A DNA stretch of 64,000 nucleotides from the NCBI RefSeq assembly GCF_000721705.1, contig NZ_JOJL01000050.1, positions 62,001-126,000 of the forward strand, in the 5' to 3' direction. The stretch's first letter is position 1. Each line of letters opens with the position of its first letter. The DNA comes from Actinoplanes subtropicus. Lineage in GTDB: Bacteria; Actinomycetota; Actinomycetes; Mycobacteriales; Micromonosporaceae. A program made the position numbers and the translations under genes. Positions 24,572 to 34,364 of this stretch are shown in pieces. The notes under the pieces are model-generated. The model ran no database searches, was not told where the DNA came from, and worked only from the letters and a program-made list of their open reading frames with translations.

Positions 24572-24599
24572 CGGGCCGGAGGAACTTTCCTCCGGCCCG
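24572..24599 (-). terminator. Hairpin terminator after the fibronectin-repeat gene
   Basis: CGGGCCGGAGGA (24572-24583) and TCCTCCGGCCCG (24588-24599) are perfect 12-bp arms around a 4-nt loop, 17 bp beyond the stop at 24617 on the minus strand. There is no T-tract. It isolates the giant secreted-protein gene from the E1 gene downstream. Confidence 0.7.
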
Positions 24600-24616
24600 C
24601 CGTCGTGCGCGTGTGA

Positions 24617-27600
24617 TCAGGACACCGTCACGGTGACCGTCTTGTACTTGACCCCCGGGCCGGTGGAGAGGACCCCGCCGGCCGCGATGACCCGGCTTCC
24701 GGTGGCGCCGGAGACCTTCACGGTCGCGGTGAACTTGCCGGTCGAGTCGGTGACCGCGGTGGCCAGCGGCACGCCGTTCGGGTAGATGCCCACCGCGATG
24801 CCGGTGTACGGCGCGTAGCCGGTGCCGGTGACGGTGAGCGTCCCGTCCACCTTCACCGAGGTGGCCGAGGCGGTCAGCGCGCCCGCCGAGGTCGGGGCCG
24901 CGGACGTGGTCGGCACCGGCACCGGCACCGCGAGCAGCGCCATGGCCGAGACCGGGGCGGTGGGCGGCGAGGTCACGCCGGTGACCACGCTGTTGGCGAC
25001 GACCGTCACCGCGTACGTGGTGCCCGGGACGACGTTGGTGCTGATCGTGCACGTCGTCGCCGTGTTGCCGGTGGTGGTGCAGGTGAGCGGCGTGGTTCCG
25101 CCGGTCGCCGTCGCCGTGACCCCGCTGACCCCACTGCCGTCGGTGCCGGGCGTCCAGTTGACCACGAGGGTCTTGTCGCCGGGCGTCACGGAGACCCCGG
25201 TCGGCGTGCCGGGTGCCACGTTCGGCACCAGGTCGATCGGCGCGCTGGGCGCCGAGTTGCCGCTCGCGGCCTTGCCGATGCTCGTCACCGTGACCGTGTA
25301 CTTCGCCAGGTTGGTGAGCCCGGTGACGGTGCAGGTGAGGATCGTGCCGTTGTCGGTCAGGCAGGTCTGGTTGCCGGCGTCACCGCCGTTGACGCTGACC
25401 GAGTACCGCGCGATGCCGTCACCCGGGTCGGCCGGCGCCGTCCAGCTGATCACCGCCTTGCCGTCGCCCGGCGTGACCTGGACGGCGGTGGGCGTGCCCG
25501 GCCGGCCGGCGGAGGGCCGGACCCGGTTCGAGGGCAGGCTGGCCGGCGACTCGCCGAGGCCGGTCACCCCGACGGCGACCACGCTGACCGTGTACGACTT
25601 GAGGTTGGTCAGCCCGGTGATGATGCACTCGGTGCCGGTCGTCGTGCAGGTGGCGCCGCCCGGCGAGGCCATCGCCCGGTAGGAGGCGACCCGGTCGGTG
25701 GTGGCCGGCGGGGTCCAGGAGACCGCGATCTGGCGGTTTCCGGCGACCACGTCGATGTCGTACGGCCGGCCCGGCGCCTGCGGGACGATCGGCTCGGACA
25801 CCCGGCTGAACGCCGAGCTGCCGCTCCCGACGACCCCGACGGCCTGCACCCGGAACGTGTAGGTCGTGGCGGGCGTGAGCCCCGCCACCACGCAGGAGGT
25901 GGCGGCGGGACCGGCCGGCCCGGCGCAGCCGATCCGGCCCGGGACGGACTCCACCGCGTATCCGGCGATGCCCGCGCCCGGCGACGACGGCTCCCAGGAG
26001 ACGACAACCTGGTCGGAGCTGGCACCCGGGGCCACGGTCGGCCGGGTCGGCACGTCCGGCGGCCCCACCACGATCGGCGCCGAGTTCGGGCTCACCGCGG
26101 TCCGGCCGGCGGTGCCCTCGGCGGTCACCGCGAAGGTGTACGAGGTGCCGCTGACCAGCCCGGTGAACAGGCAGGACATCCGCTGGGTGCTGGAGCAGGC
26201 GGCCGGCGTCTCGACGGCCGGGCTGGAGGTCACCGAGAACGACAGGACCGGTCCGCCGGTGAGCGGCTTGGTCCAGCTGACCCGGACCCCGTTCGCCCCG
26301 CCGAGGGCGACCGCCGGGGCGCTCGTCGCGCCCGGTGCGGCCATGTCCACCAGTTCGCTCGGCTGACTGTCCGCGGTCGCACCGGCCGAGCCGTTCGCCG
26401 TCACCACGAAGTTGTACGCCTTGGTCACGTTCAGCCCGCTGAAGTTGCAGGTCAGGCCGTTGACGTGGGTGCAGTTGTCGACGTTGACCGGTGTCAGCGG
26501 CGCGTCGGACGCGAACGCGGTGACCGTGTAGTCGGCGACCGGGCCGGCTCCGGGCGGGGACGGGAACCAAGTGACCTTGACCGTCGCGCCGCTCAGGTCG
26601 GCGGCGGTGATCTCGGCCTTGGGCGCTCCGGGAGCGTTCGGCTTGTTCGCGATCACCGGGCCGGACGCGAGGGTGGTGTTGCCCCCCAGGGCGTTCTCCG
26701 CCTTGACCGTGAAGGTGTACGTCTTGGTCACGTCCAGGTTGGTGAAGGTGCAGGTACGGGGCAGCGGCGAGGCGACCGTGCAGGGCGTACCCGCCGATCC
26801 CCCGGTGGTCGGCGTCACCGTGTACAGGGTGACCACCCCGCCGGCCGGCTCGTCCCAGTTCACGGTTACCGTGCCCGGGGTCGGGCTGACCAGGACCTGC
26901 ATGTTGATCGGCGTGGGCGACGGGCCGGGCACGATCGCGCCGGTCGCCACCGAGTTCGCCGTGCCGGCGGCGTTCAGCGCCTGCACCGTGAACGTGTACT
27001 GCTTGTCGGCGTCGAGTCCGGTGATGCTGCAGCTGGTGGCGCCCGCGCCGCCCGTGCAGGTCGGGGTGGTGGTGCCGCCGTTGGTCGACGAGGCGATCAC
27101 CTGGTAGCCGGTGACCGCGCCGCCGCCGGTCGGGGCGACCCAGGAGACCGTCACCTTGCCGTTCGCGTTGCCGAGGTCGACCGTCGGCGCGGTGGGCGCG
27201 GCGGGCTTGTCCGGCACCAGCGCCGTCGTCGCGGCCGCCTCCGAGTGGCCCGCCGGGTTCTTGGCCGACACCACGAACTGGTAGTTCTTGGTCTGGTTGA
27301 GCCCGGAGATCTCACAGCTCGTGGCGGACGGGCCGGCCACGCACGGGTTCGGCGTCGGCAGTGCTCCGCCGTCGGTCGACGAGGTGGTCACCTCGAAGCC
27401 GGTGGGCGCACCGCGGTCGGTCGGCGCCGTCCACGACACGATGACCGCACCGGGAGTGTTCGCCTTGAGCGCGACGCCGACCCCGGTCGGCACGCCGGGC
27501 TTGTCCGGCACCAGGTCGGGAGTCGTCGCGGCTGCCGGCTGCGACCCGAGGTCGTTCCGTGCCGCCACCGTGAAGTTGTAGTGCTTGGCCGCATCGAGCC

Positions 27601-29959
27601 CGCTGATGGCGCAGGTCGTCGTGCCCGCTGGCACCACACAGGGGTTGGGGGTCGGCAGCGCGCCACCGTCCGTGGTGGCGGTGGTGACCGTGTAGTCGGT
27701 CACCGTGCCGCCCAGGGCCGGTGCCGTCCACGTCACCGTCGCGGTGCCGGCCGAGGCGCCCGGCAGCGCGGTGACCGCGGTCGGCGCCTGCACGGCGGCG
27801 GCCACGATCGGCGGCGTGGCGTTGGCGCTGGTGGGGCCGAGGCTGTTGGTCGCGGTCACCACGAAGGTGTACGGCTTGTCGGTGCTCAGGTCGCCGATCG
27901 TGCAGCTGGTGGCGCCCGAACCGCCGGTACAACCCGCCGAGACGTTGGCAGCCTGATCGGTCGAGGTCGCCGCCACCGAGTAACCGGTCACCGCCGCGCC
28001 GGTGGGTGGGGTCCAGCCGACTGTCACGTGGCCCGGGCTGGTGATCGTCACGGTGACCCCGGTCGGCGCCCCCGGCTTGCTCGGCACGATCGCCGGGGTC
28101 GCGCTCGCGGCCGTCTCGCCCGCCGCGTTCTTGGCGCTGACCGTGAACTGGTAGTGCTTGGCCCCGTCGAGACCCGGGAAGTCACAGTGCGACACGGTGG
28201 GGCCGACCTCGCACGGGTTCGGCAGCGTTCCGCCGTCGGTCGAGGTGACGACCACCTTGTAACCGGTGACGACGCCGCCGCCGGTGGTCGGGACGGTCCA
28301 GTTGACCGTCGCGACGACCGGCGAACCGGCCAGCGTCACTCCCACGCCGGCCGGCGTGCCGGGCTTGTTCGGAATGATGGACGCGCTCGGGTCCGAGGCC
28401 ACCCCGCCGAGGTCGCCGACGGCGGTGACGGTGAAGGTGTACGAGTCGCCGGCCGTGAGGCCGGTGATCGTGCAGGACGGCGAGGCCAGGTTCGCCCCGC
28501 AGTTCGCGTCCTGCGTGCCGGTGCCACCGCCGCCCGCCGGGATGGCCGTCACGACGTAGTTGGTGACCGTGCCGCCGCCGGTCGCCGGCGTCCAGGTCAG
28601 GTTCACCTTGCCCACCGCGTCGCCGAGCGTCACGACCGGCGTGGCCGGCTTGTTCGGCAACTGGGAGATGATCGGGGCGCTCGGCGCCGAGACCTGGTCA
28701 CCCGCGGCGTTGTGCGCACGCACGGTGAACGTGTATGCCTGGCCGTTGTCGAGGCCCTGGAACGCGCAGTAGGTGGTGCCCGGGCCGGTCGTACAGGTCT
28801 GCGGCGTGACGTTGGTGGTCTGTGGGGACGGCGTGACCACGTAGCTGGCCACCGTGCCGCCGTCGGCGGGCGGGTCCCAGTAGACCGTCACCTTGCCGGC
28901 GGAGTCGCCGAGTTCGACGCTGGGTGCGTCGGGCTTGCCCGGGAAGCCGGGAATGATCGGGGCCGACGCGGGGCTCGCCACGGAGACTCCGCCGCCCGTC
29001 TCGCCGACGGACTTGACGGTGAACGTGTACGACTTGGTCATGTCGAGACCGGTGACGGCGCACGACGAGTCGTCCGGGATCACCGGCAGGCAGGCGCTCG
29101 AGGTCACGCCGTCGACCGTCTTGCTCACGTCGTACTCCGTGATCACCGGGCCGCCCACCGGCGGTGTCCAGGACACGGTGACGCCGGTGTCGCTGTCGCG
29201 GGTCACGGTCGGCTGGTCGGGCGCGGCCGGGACGCCCGCGATCTTCGCGGTGGACGCGGGGCTGAGCGTCGAACTGCCGCTGCTGCCGGCCGCGTTGGTG
29301 ATGCCGATGGCGGTCACCCGGAACGTGTAGGCGACCCCGGAGTCCAGGCCGCTGATGTCACAGGTGTTCGTCGGATAGTTGATCAGGCCGGTGCAGGTGC
29401 CGCTCGCGTTCGCCGGGGTCGGCGTCGGCGTCACCTTGTACGACGAGATGCCGGGCCCGGGGTCCTGCGGGGTCCAGGACACCCGCATCGTGTTCGGGTC
29501 GCCCTGGTAGGCCACGGTGGGCTTGGTCGGCGCGGCCGGCGGTCCGGGCGTCACCGACCCGGCGCTGGTCGGCGCTGAGCAGTCGGTGGCGTCGGACGTG
29601 CTGATGTTCGGACAGGCGACGACCGTCACGGCGTACGACGTGTTGGCCGTCAGCGCGGTGATGGTGCAGGTCAGCTGGGCCGGAAAAGACGGGCCGAGCA
29701 GGTCGCACGACTGGCCGCCGGAACCGGTGGCCGTCGCGCGGTAACGGGCGACCGTCCCGCCCGGGCTCGTGGGCGCGGTCCAGGTCACCACGATCAGCCG
29801 CCGGCCGGCGACGGCCTGCGCGGTGGCCGGCGACCCGAGCGGTGACGCCAGGGCGGGCGCCGGATTCACCAGCACGCCGCCGAGGGCCAGCAGCGCGCTC
29901 GCGGCCGCCACCGCCCATCTGGATAGTGTTCGCCGTCGACGCGGCCCGTCTGATCGCAC
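24617..29959 (-). CDS. Giant secreted protein with about 17 fibronectin type III repeats
   Basis: 1780 residues from the GTG at 29959, chosen because GGTGGAG precedes it and a signal peptide follows; another GTG is at 30022. The signal peptide is a basic GPRRRRTLSRW followed by a hydrophobic run ending PAPALA. About 17 Fn3 domains of 80-95 residues follow, each with the W-x-x-P strand-B motif (VSWTPP, VTWTAP) and Y-x-F-T/V-V strand F. Nearly every repeat has a Cys pair 8-14 residues apart before strand F, such as QTCTTGPGTTYC, so one disulfide per domain is likely. The last 100 residues are an Ig-like/IPT domain (DGTLTVTGTGYAPYTG). No sortase motif or catalytic domain is seen. An extracellular adhesive or matrix role is inferred. 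Confidence 0.88.
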   Translation of the reverse strand: MRSDGPRRRRTLSRWAVAAASALLALGGVLVNPAPALASPLGSPATAQAVAGRRLIVVTWTAPTSPGGTVARYRATATGSGGQSCDLLGPSFPAQLTCTITALTANTSYAVTVVACPNISTSDATDCSAPTSAGSVTPGPPAAPTKPTVAYQGDPNTMRVSWTPQDPGPGISSYKVTPTPTPANASGTCTGLINYPTNTCDISGLDSGVAYTFRVTAIGITNAAGSSGSSTLSPASTAKIAGVPAAPDQPTVTRDSDTGVTVSWTPPVGGPVITEYDVSKTVDGVTSSACLPVIPDDSSCAVTGLDMTKSYTFTVKSVGETGGGVSVASPASAPIIPGFPGKPDAPSVELGDSAGKVTVYWDPPADGGTVASYVVTPSPQTTNVTPQTCTTGPGTTYCAFQGLDNGQAYTFTVRAHNAAGDQVSAPSAPIISQLPNKPATPVVTLGDAVGKVNLTWTPATGGGTVTNYVVTAIPAGGGGTGTQDANCGANLASPSCTITGLTAGDSYTFTVTAVGDLGGVASDPSASIIPNKPGTPAGVGVTLAGSPVVATVNWTVPTTGGGVVTGYKVVVTSTDGGTLPNPCEVGPTVSHCDFPGLDGAKHYQFTVSAKNAAGETAASATPAIVPSKPGAPTGVTVTITSPGHVTVGWTPPTGAAVTGYSVAATSTDQAANVSAGCTGGSGATSCTIGDLSTDKPYTFVVTATNSLGPTSANATPPIVAAAVQAPTAVTALPGASAGTATVTWTAPALGGTVTDYTVTTATTDGGALPTPNPCVVPAGTTTCAISGLDAAKHYNFTVAARNDLGSQPAAATTPDLVPDKPGVPTGVGVALKANTPGAVIVSWTAPTDRGAPTGFEVTTSSTDGGALPTPNPCVAGPSATSCEISGLNQTKNYQFVVSAKNPAGHSEAAATTALVPDKPAAPTAPTVDLGNANGKVTVSWVAPTGGGAVTGYQVIASSTNGGTTTPTCTGGAGATSCSITGLDADKQYTFTVQALNAAGTANSVATGAIVPGPSPTPINMQVLVSPTPGTVTVNWDEPAGGVVTLYTVTPTTGGSAGTPCTVASPLPRTCTFTNLDVTKTYTFTVKAENALGGNTTLASGPVIANKPNAPGAPKAEITAADLSGATVKVTWFPSPPGAGPVADYTVTAFASDAPLTPVNVDNCTHVNGLTCNFSGLNVTKAYNFVVTANGSAGATADSQPSELVDMAAPGATSAPAVALGGANGVRVSWTKPLTGGPVLSFSVTSSPAVETPAACSSTQRMSCLFTGLVSGTSYTFAVTAEGTAGRTAVSPNSAPIVVGPPDVPTRPTVAPGASSDQVVVSWEPSSPGAGIAGYAVESVPGRIGCAGPAGPAATSCVVAGLTPATTYTFRVQAVGVVGSGSSAFSRVSEPIVPQAPGRPYDIDVVAGNRQIAVSWTPPATTDRVASYRAMASPGGATCTTTGTECIITGLTNLKSYTVSVVAVGVTGLGESPASLPSNRVRPSAGRPGTPTAVQVTPGDGKAVISWTAPADPGDGIARYSVSVNGGDAGNQTCLTDNGTILTCTVTGLTNLAKYTVTVTSIGKAASGNSAPSAPIDLVPNVAPGTPTGVSVTPGDKTLVVNWTPGTDGSGVSGVTATATGGTTPLTCTTTGNTATTCTISTNVVPGTTYAVTVVANSVVTGVTSPPTAPVSAMALLAVPVPVPTTSAAPTSAGALTASATSVKVDGTLTVTGTGYAPYTGIAVGIYPNGVPLATAVTDSTGKFTATVKVSGATGSRVIAAGGVLSTGPGVKYKTVTVTVS

Positions 29960-30099
29960 TGCTCCACCCCCGATTCGCAGCCCGGGCCATGGCAGAGCCC
30001 AGGGCTTGGTTGCCTCCTCCACAAGGTAGTCATTTTGGGGGTAAATAAGGCTGAAACCAGTTAATAGGGGTAGCGCCCGGCGGCTGGCAGACTCGGCTC

Positions 30100-30504
30100 A
30101 TGCGTACCGAAGTGATCACCATCCGGACCGGCTCCCGTCCCGTGGTGCGGGACATCACCGCCGAGGCGGCCCGCTTCGCCGAGTCCGAAGCGGATGGTCT
30201 GCTGCACGTCTTCGTGCCGCACGCCACCGCCGGCCTGGCGATCATCGAGACCGGCGCCGGCTCGGACGACGACCTGCTCGCCGCGATCGACGAGTTGCTG
30301 CCGGCCGAGGACCGCTGGCGGCACCGGCACGGTTCCCGCGGCCACGGGCGCGACCACGTGCTGCCGGCCTGGATCCCGCCGTACGCGACACTCCCCGTGA
30401 TCGGCGGCAAGATCGCGCTCGGCACCTGGCAGTCGATCTGTCTGGTCGACCCCAACGGCGACAACCACGAAAGGCAGGTGCGGCTGAGCTTTCTGGCCGG
30501 CTGA
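30100..30504 (+). CDS. YjbQ / UPF0047 family protein (secondary thiamine-phosphate synthase-like)
   Basis: 134 residues. The family motifs HVFVPHATAGLAIIETG and PLWxGxW-type IALGTWQSICLVDPNGDN are present, with the conserved His pair RHRHGSRGHGRDH and the full length of the family. Bacterial YjbQ proteins show weak thiamine-phosphate synthase activity, but their physiological role is unclear. The gene stands alone, divergent from the giant secreted protein gene and 150 bp upstream of aceE on the same strand. Confidence 0.92.
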   Translation: MRTEVITIRTGSRPVVRDITAEAARFAESEADGLLHVFVPHATAGLAIIETGAGSDDDLLAAIDELLPAEDRWRHRHGSRGHGRDHVLPAWIPPYATLPVIGGKIALGTWQSICLVDPNGDNHERQVRLSFLAG

Positions 30505-30654
30505 AAAAGTTACTGGTCAGTACGTGTGTCCCGGATCGCGGACACCCCGGGTAGGCGTGACGATGCCCACCGCGAGGGGGCAGGATGGAGTCCTGTCCGA
30601 GCGACTCACACAATGGGCCGCCCGGTTCCGACAACCCGACCAAGAGGATTGCCT

Positions 30655-33393
30655 GTGGCCACGGAGCGCAAGCGCCCGGTAATCAGCGATGGACTGCCGA
30701 GCCAGCTTCACGACATCGACCCCGAGGAAACCAACGAGTGGGTCGAGTCGCTCGACGGAGTCATCGACGAACGCGGCGCCAAGAGAGCCCGTTACGTTAT
30801 GTTGCGCCTGCTCGAGCGGGCCCGGGAGCGACAGGTCGGCGTTCCGCCCCTGACCTCCACGGACTACATCAACACGATCCCGCCGGAGCAGGAGCCCTGG
30901 TTCCCCGGCGACGAGTTCGTCGAGCGCCGCATCCGGGCGTACATCCGGTGGAACGCGGCGATGCTGGTGCACCGCGCGCAGCGACCCGAGATCGGCGTCG
31001 GCGGCCACATCTCGACGTACGCGTCGAGCGCCAGCCTCTACGAGGTCGGCATGAACCACTTCTTCCGCGGCAAGGACCACCCGGGCGGCGGCGACCACAT
31101 CTTCTTCCAGGGCCACGCCTCCCCCGGCATGTACGCGCGCGCCTTCCTCGAGGGCCGGCTCAGCGCCGACCAGCTGGACGGGTTCCGGCAGGAGCTGTCC
31201 CACCCGGGCGGGGGCCTCCCGTCGTACCCGCACCCCCGGCTGATGCCGAACTTCTGGGAGTTCCCGACGGTCAGCATGGGCCTCGGCCCGCTGAACGCGA
31301 TCTACCAGGCCCGGTACAACCGCTACCTGCACAACCGCGGCATCAAGGACACCAGCCAGCAGCACGTCTGGGCGTTCCTCGGCGACGGCGAGATGGACGA
31401 GGTCGAGTCGCTCGGCGCGATCGGCCTGGCGGCCCGCGAGGAGCTCGACAACCTGACCTTCGTGATCAACTGCAACCTCCAGCGGCTCGACGGCCCGGTG
31501 CGCGGCAACGGCAAGATCATCCAGCAGCTGGAGTCGTACTTCCGCGGCGCCGGGTGGAACGTGATCAAGGTGATCTGGGGCCGCGAGTGGGACCCGCTGC
31601 TCGCCGCCGACGACGACGGCGCGCTGGTCAACCTGATGAATGTCACGCCCGACGGCGACTACCAGACGTACAAGGGCGAGTCCGGCGCGTACGTCCGGGA
31701 GAATTTCTTCGGCCGTGACCCGCGCACCCGCAAGCTGGTCGAGGGCATGACGGACGACGAGGTCTGGAACCTCAAGCGCGGCGGCCACGACTACCGCAAG
31801 CTGTACGCGGCGTACAAGGCGGCGACCGAGCACACCGGCCAGCCCACCGTGATCCTCGCCAAGACGATCAAGGGCTGGACCCTCGGCTCGCACTTCGAGG
31901 CCCGCAACGCCACCCACCAGATGAAGAAGCTGACCCTGGACGACCTCAAGGGCTTCCGGGACCGCCTCTACCTGGAGATCCCCGACTCCGACCTCGAGCA
32001 GAACCCGTACCTCCCGCCGTACTACCACCCCGGCGAGAAGTCCGACGAGATCCAGTACATGCTCGAGCGGCGGCGCGAGCTGGGCGGCCCCATCCCGTCC
32101 CGGCGCACCAAGGGCAAGGTGCTGGCGATCCCGGATTCCAAGGCGTTCGGCGACGTCAAGCGCGGCAGCGGCAAGCAGAAGATCGCGACCACCATGGCCT
32201 TCGTCCGGCTGCTGAAAGACCTGATGAAGGACAAGGAGTTCGGCGCCCGCTGGGTCCCGATCATCCCGGACGAGGCACGCACCTTCGGGATGGATTCGCT
32301 CTTCCCGACCAAGAAGATCTACTCGCCGCACGGCCAGACGTACACCTCGGTCGACCGGGACCTGTTCCTGTCGTACAAGGAGGCGAAGAACGGCCAGATC
32401 CTGCACGAGGGGATCAACGAGGCCGGGTCGACGGCGAGCTTCATCGCCGCCGGCACCTCGTACGCCACGCACGACGAGCCGATGATCCCGCTGTACATCT
32501 TCTACTCGATGTTCGGCTTCCAGCGGACCGCGGACGAGCTGTGGGCGGCCTCCGACCAGATGACCCGGGGCTTCCTGCTCGGCGCCACGGCCGGCCGCAC
32601 CACGCTGAACGGCGAGGGCCTGCAGCACGAGGACGGCCACTCGCTGCTGATCGCGGCGACGAACCCGGCCGTGGTGTCCTACGACCCGGCGTACGCGTTC
32701 GAGATCGCGCACATCGTGGAGGACGGCCTGCACCGCATGTACGGCGAGAAGCAGGAGAACGTCTTCTACTACCTCACCATCTACAACGAGCCGATCGTGC
32801 AGCCGGCCGAGCCCGCGGGCCTCGACGTCGAGGGCCTGCTCAAGGGCATCTACCGGTACCAGGCGGCGCCCGAGACGACCGGGCCCAAGGCACAGATCCT
32901 CGCCTCCGGCACCGGCATGGGCTGGGCGCTCAAGGCGCAGGAGCTGCTCGCCCAGGATTGGGGCGTGGGCGCCGACGTCTGGTCGGTCACCTCGTGGACC
33001 GAGCTGCGCCGGGACGCCGTCGAGGTCGAGGAGCACAACCTGCTCAACCCCGGCGACCAGCCCCGCAAGCCGTACATCTGGCAGAAGCTGGAGAGCACCG
33101 AGGGCCCGGCCGTGGCGGTCAGCGACTTCATGCGGGCCGTGCCCGACCTGATCTCCCGCTGGGTGCCGAACGACTACACGTCGCTGGGCACCGACGGCTT
33201 CGGGATGAGCGACACCCGGCACGCGCTGCGCCGCCACTTCCACGTGGACGGCGAGTCGGTGGCCGTGGCCACGCTGCGCCAGCTGGCGCTGCGCGGCAAG
33301 GTCCCGATGCACGTGCCGGCCGAGGCGGCCAAGAAGTACGCGATCGACGACGTCTCCGCGGCCCCGGTCGGCGAGACCGGCGGCGACAGCTAG
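30655..33393 (+). CDS. aceE: Pyruvate dehydrogenase E1 component, homodimeric
   Basis: 912 residues from the GTG at 30655, preceded by AGAGGA at 7 bp; upstream in-frame starts do not improve the match. The thiamine-diphosphate motif runs from [20 protein letters not shown] to [12 protein letters not shown]. The length and the HxHxS-type loops fit the AceE family. It decarboxylates pyruvate and acetylates the lipoyl domain of E2, feeding acetyl-CoA to the TCA cycle and to the fatty-acid genes at 42-45 kb. A GTGTCC/GGACAC hairpin (30526-30545) lies in its 150-bp upstream region. The gene shares CTAG with the convergent arsR stop at 33390-33393. Confidence 0.96.
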   Translation: MATERKRPVISDGLPSQLHDIDPEETNEWVESLDGVIDERGAKRARYVMLRLLERARERQVGVPPLTSTDYINTIPPEQEPWFPGDEFVERRIRAYIRWNAAMLVHRAQRPEIGVGGHISTYASSASLYEVGMNHFFRGKDHPGGGDHIFFQGHASPGMYARAFLEGRLSADQLDGFRQELSHPGGGLPSYPHPRLMPNFWEFPTVSMGLGPLNAIYQARYNRYLHNRGIKDTSQQHVWAFLGDGEMDEVESLGAIGLAAREELDNLTFVINCNLQRLDGPVRGNGKIIQQLESYFRGAGWNVIKVIWGREWDPLLAADDDGALVNLMNVTPDGDYQTYKGESGAYVRENFFGRDPRTRKLVEGMTDDEVWNLKRGGHDYRKLYAAYKAATEHTGQPTVILAKTIKGWTLGSHFEARNATHQMKKLTLDDLKGFRDRLYLEIPDSDLEQNPYLPPYYHPGEKSDEIQYMLERRRELGGPIPSRRTKGKVLAIPDSKAFGDVKRGSGKQKIATTMAFVRLLKDLMKDKEFGARWVPIIPDEARTFGMDSLFPTKKIYSPHGQTYTSVDRDLFLSYKEAKNGQILHEGINEAGSTASFIAAGTSYATHDEPMIPLYIFYSMFGFQRTADELWAASDQMTRGFLLGATAGRTTLNGEGLQHEDGHSLLIAATNPAVVSYDPAYAFEIAHIVEDGLHRMYGEKQENVFYYLTIYNEPIVQPAEPAGLDVEGLLKGIYRYQAAPETTGPKAQILASGTGMGWALKAQELLAQDWGVGADVWSVTSWTELRRDAVEVEEHNLLNPGDQPRKPYIWQKLESTEGPAVAVSDFMRAVPDLISRWVPNDYTSLGTDGFGMSDTRHALRRHFHVDGESVAVATLRQLALRGKVPMHVPAEAAKKYAIDDVSAAPVGETGGDS

Positions 33394-33704
33394 GAGGCCT
33401 GGAGGGCCCCATCCTGGATGGGGCCCTGCCAGAACGGCCGGTACCGGCCGAGGAAGTCGCTGGCCTCGCGCAGCGGCCCGGCCTCGAGCTTGCACGGCCG
33501 CCACTGGGCCTGCCGCCCGCGCGAGATCAGCCCGGCCCGCTCCAGCACCTTGAGGTGCTTGGAGACCGCCGGGAGCGTCATCGCGAACGGCTCGGCGATC
33601 TCGTTGACCGTTGCCGGCCCCTCGGCCAGCCGGGCCAGGATCGCCCGGCGCGTCGGGTCGGCCAGCGCCCCGAACACCACGCTGAGCCGATCTTCGGCCC
33701 CCAT
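33390..33704 (-). CDS. ArsR-family transcriptional regulator
   Basis: 104 residues from the ATG at 33704, with a strong GGAGGGGAGG upstream. The winged HTH is [20 protein letters not shown], then [20 protein letters not shown] and [20 protein letters not shown]. Metal-binding CxC motifs are absent, so it belongs to the SdpR-like non-metal group that usually pairs with an effector gene. It lies 20 bp downstream of the DHFR-like gene on the same strand and probably controls that unit. Its stop overlaps the aceE stop by 4 bp. Confidence 0.92.
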   Translation of the reverse strand: MGAEDRLSVVFGALADPTRRAILARLAEGPATVNEIAEPFAMTLPAVSKHLKVLERAGLISRGRQAQWRPCKLEAGPLREASDFLGRYRPFWQGPIQDGALQAS

Positions 33705-33724
33705 CCGACCTCCCCTCCAAAACC

Positions 33725-34258
33725 TCACGCCGGTACGTACGTGACCACCTCGACGCCGGTCGCGGTCGTCCAGCTGCCGGTGTGCTTCAGCGCGATCTTG
33801 GTACCGGCGTCCCAGAGCCGGCGGCCCTCGCCCTGCACCACCGGAAAGATCATGATCCGGTACTCGTCGATCAGGTTGTGCCGGGTCAGGTGGTTGACCA
33901 GCGAGGCGCTGCCGTTGATCAGCAGGTTGGCCGGCTCGGTCTTGAGCTTGGCCACCGCGTCGGCCACCTCGCCCGGCAGGAACGTCGCATTCCACTCCGG
34001 CTCGGTGAGCGTCGTGGTCGCGACGTGCTTGGGCATCGAGTTCATCTTCACGCCGAAGTCGCCGGTCGCCTCCTCCATCTGCGGCCAGGCGGCCTTGAAG
34101 CCCTCGTACGTCTTCCGGCCGAGCAGCAGCGCGTCCGCCTCGGCCAGGTTCCGCGCCTGCCAGTCGGACAGTTCTTCGTTGAAGTACGGCCCGCTCCACG
34201 CCGGCTCCTCGAAGACGCCGTCCAGCGTCGTGTACTCGACCGCCACGACCTTGCCCAT
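33725..34258 (-). CDS. Dihydrofolate reductase family (RibD C-terminal-like) protein
   Basis: 177 residues. Family motifs are VAVEYTTLDGVFEEPAW at the start, ALLLGRKTYEGFKAAWP (NADPH-binding region), LLINGSASLVNHLTRHNLID and IMIFPVVQGEGRRLW. These single-domain proteins bind NADPH and probably reduce pterin- or flavin-like substrates; true DHFR activity is not implied. It is the first gene of a two-gene unit with the ArsR regulator. The operator-like dyad at 34277-34291 lies just upstream. Confidence 0.9.
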   Translation of the reverse strand: MGKVVAVEYTTLDGVFEEPAWSGPYFNEELSDWQARNLAEADALLLGRKTYEGFKAAWPQMEEATGDFGVKMNSMPKHVATTTLTEPEWNATFLPGEVADAVAKLKTEPANLLINGSASLVNHLTRHNLIDEYRIMIFPVVQGEGRRLWDAGTKIALKHTGSWTTATGVEVVTYVPA

Positions 34259-34276
34259 CTCGTATCCCCCTTTTGT

Positions 34277-34291
34277 TTACCTATCGGTTAA
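34277..34291. promoter_or_regulatory. Candidate ArsR operator upstream of the DHFR-like gene
   Basis: TTACCTATCGGTTAA forms an imperfect dyad with matching outer bases (TTA/TAA) and an ACC/GGT core. It lies in an AT-rich pocket 19 bp before the start codon at 34258, where the promoter of the DHFR-like/arsR unit must be. Matches are only partial, so confidence is low. Confidence 0.35.
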
Positions 34292-34364
34292 TTAGACCCG
34301 ACCGGGCCTCTCGTCAAGCGGTCTGACATTCCGTAAGCTGCTCGCTACGGAGAGGAGGCTCTCG

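Noticed and set aside
24822..29578. Long plus-strand open frames (for example 26465-29578) opposite the fibronectin-repeat gene
   Set aside because: They are antisense shadows of a repetitive, GC-rich gene. Their products are Arg/Gly/Val-rich low-complexity sequence with no family motif, while the minus-strand frame has clear Fn3 strands and a signal peptide.
30517..33720. A 1067-codon minus-strand frame antisense to aceE
   Set aside because: The product is low-complexity (HRRV, LEVL-rich) and the plus strand encodes a complete AceE with thiamine motifs. High GC leaves the opposite third codon position free of stops.
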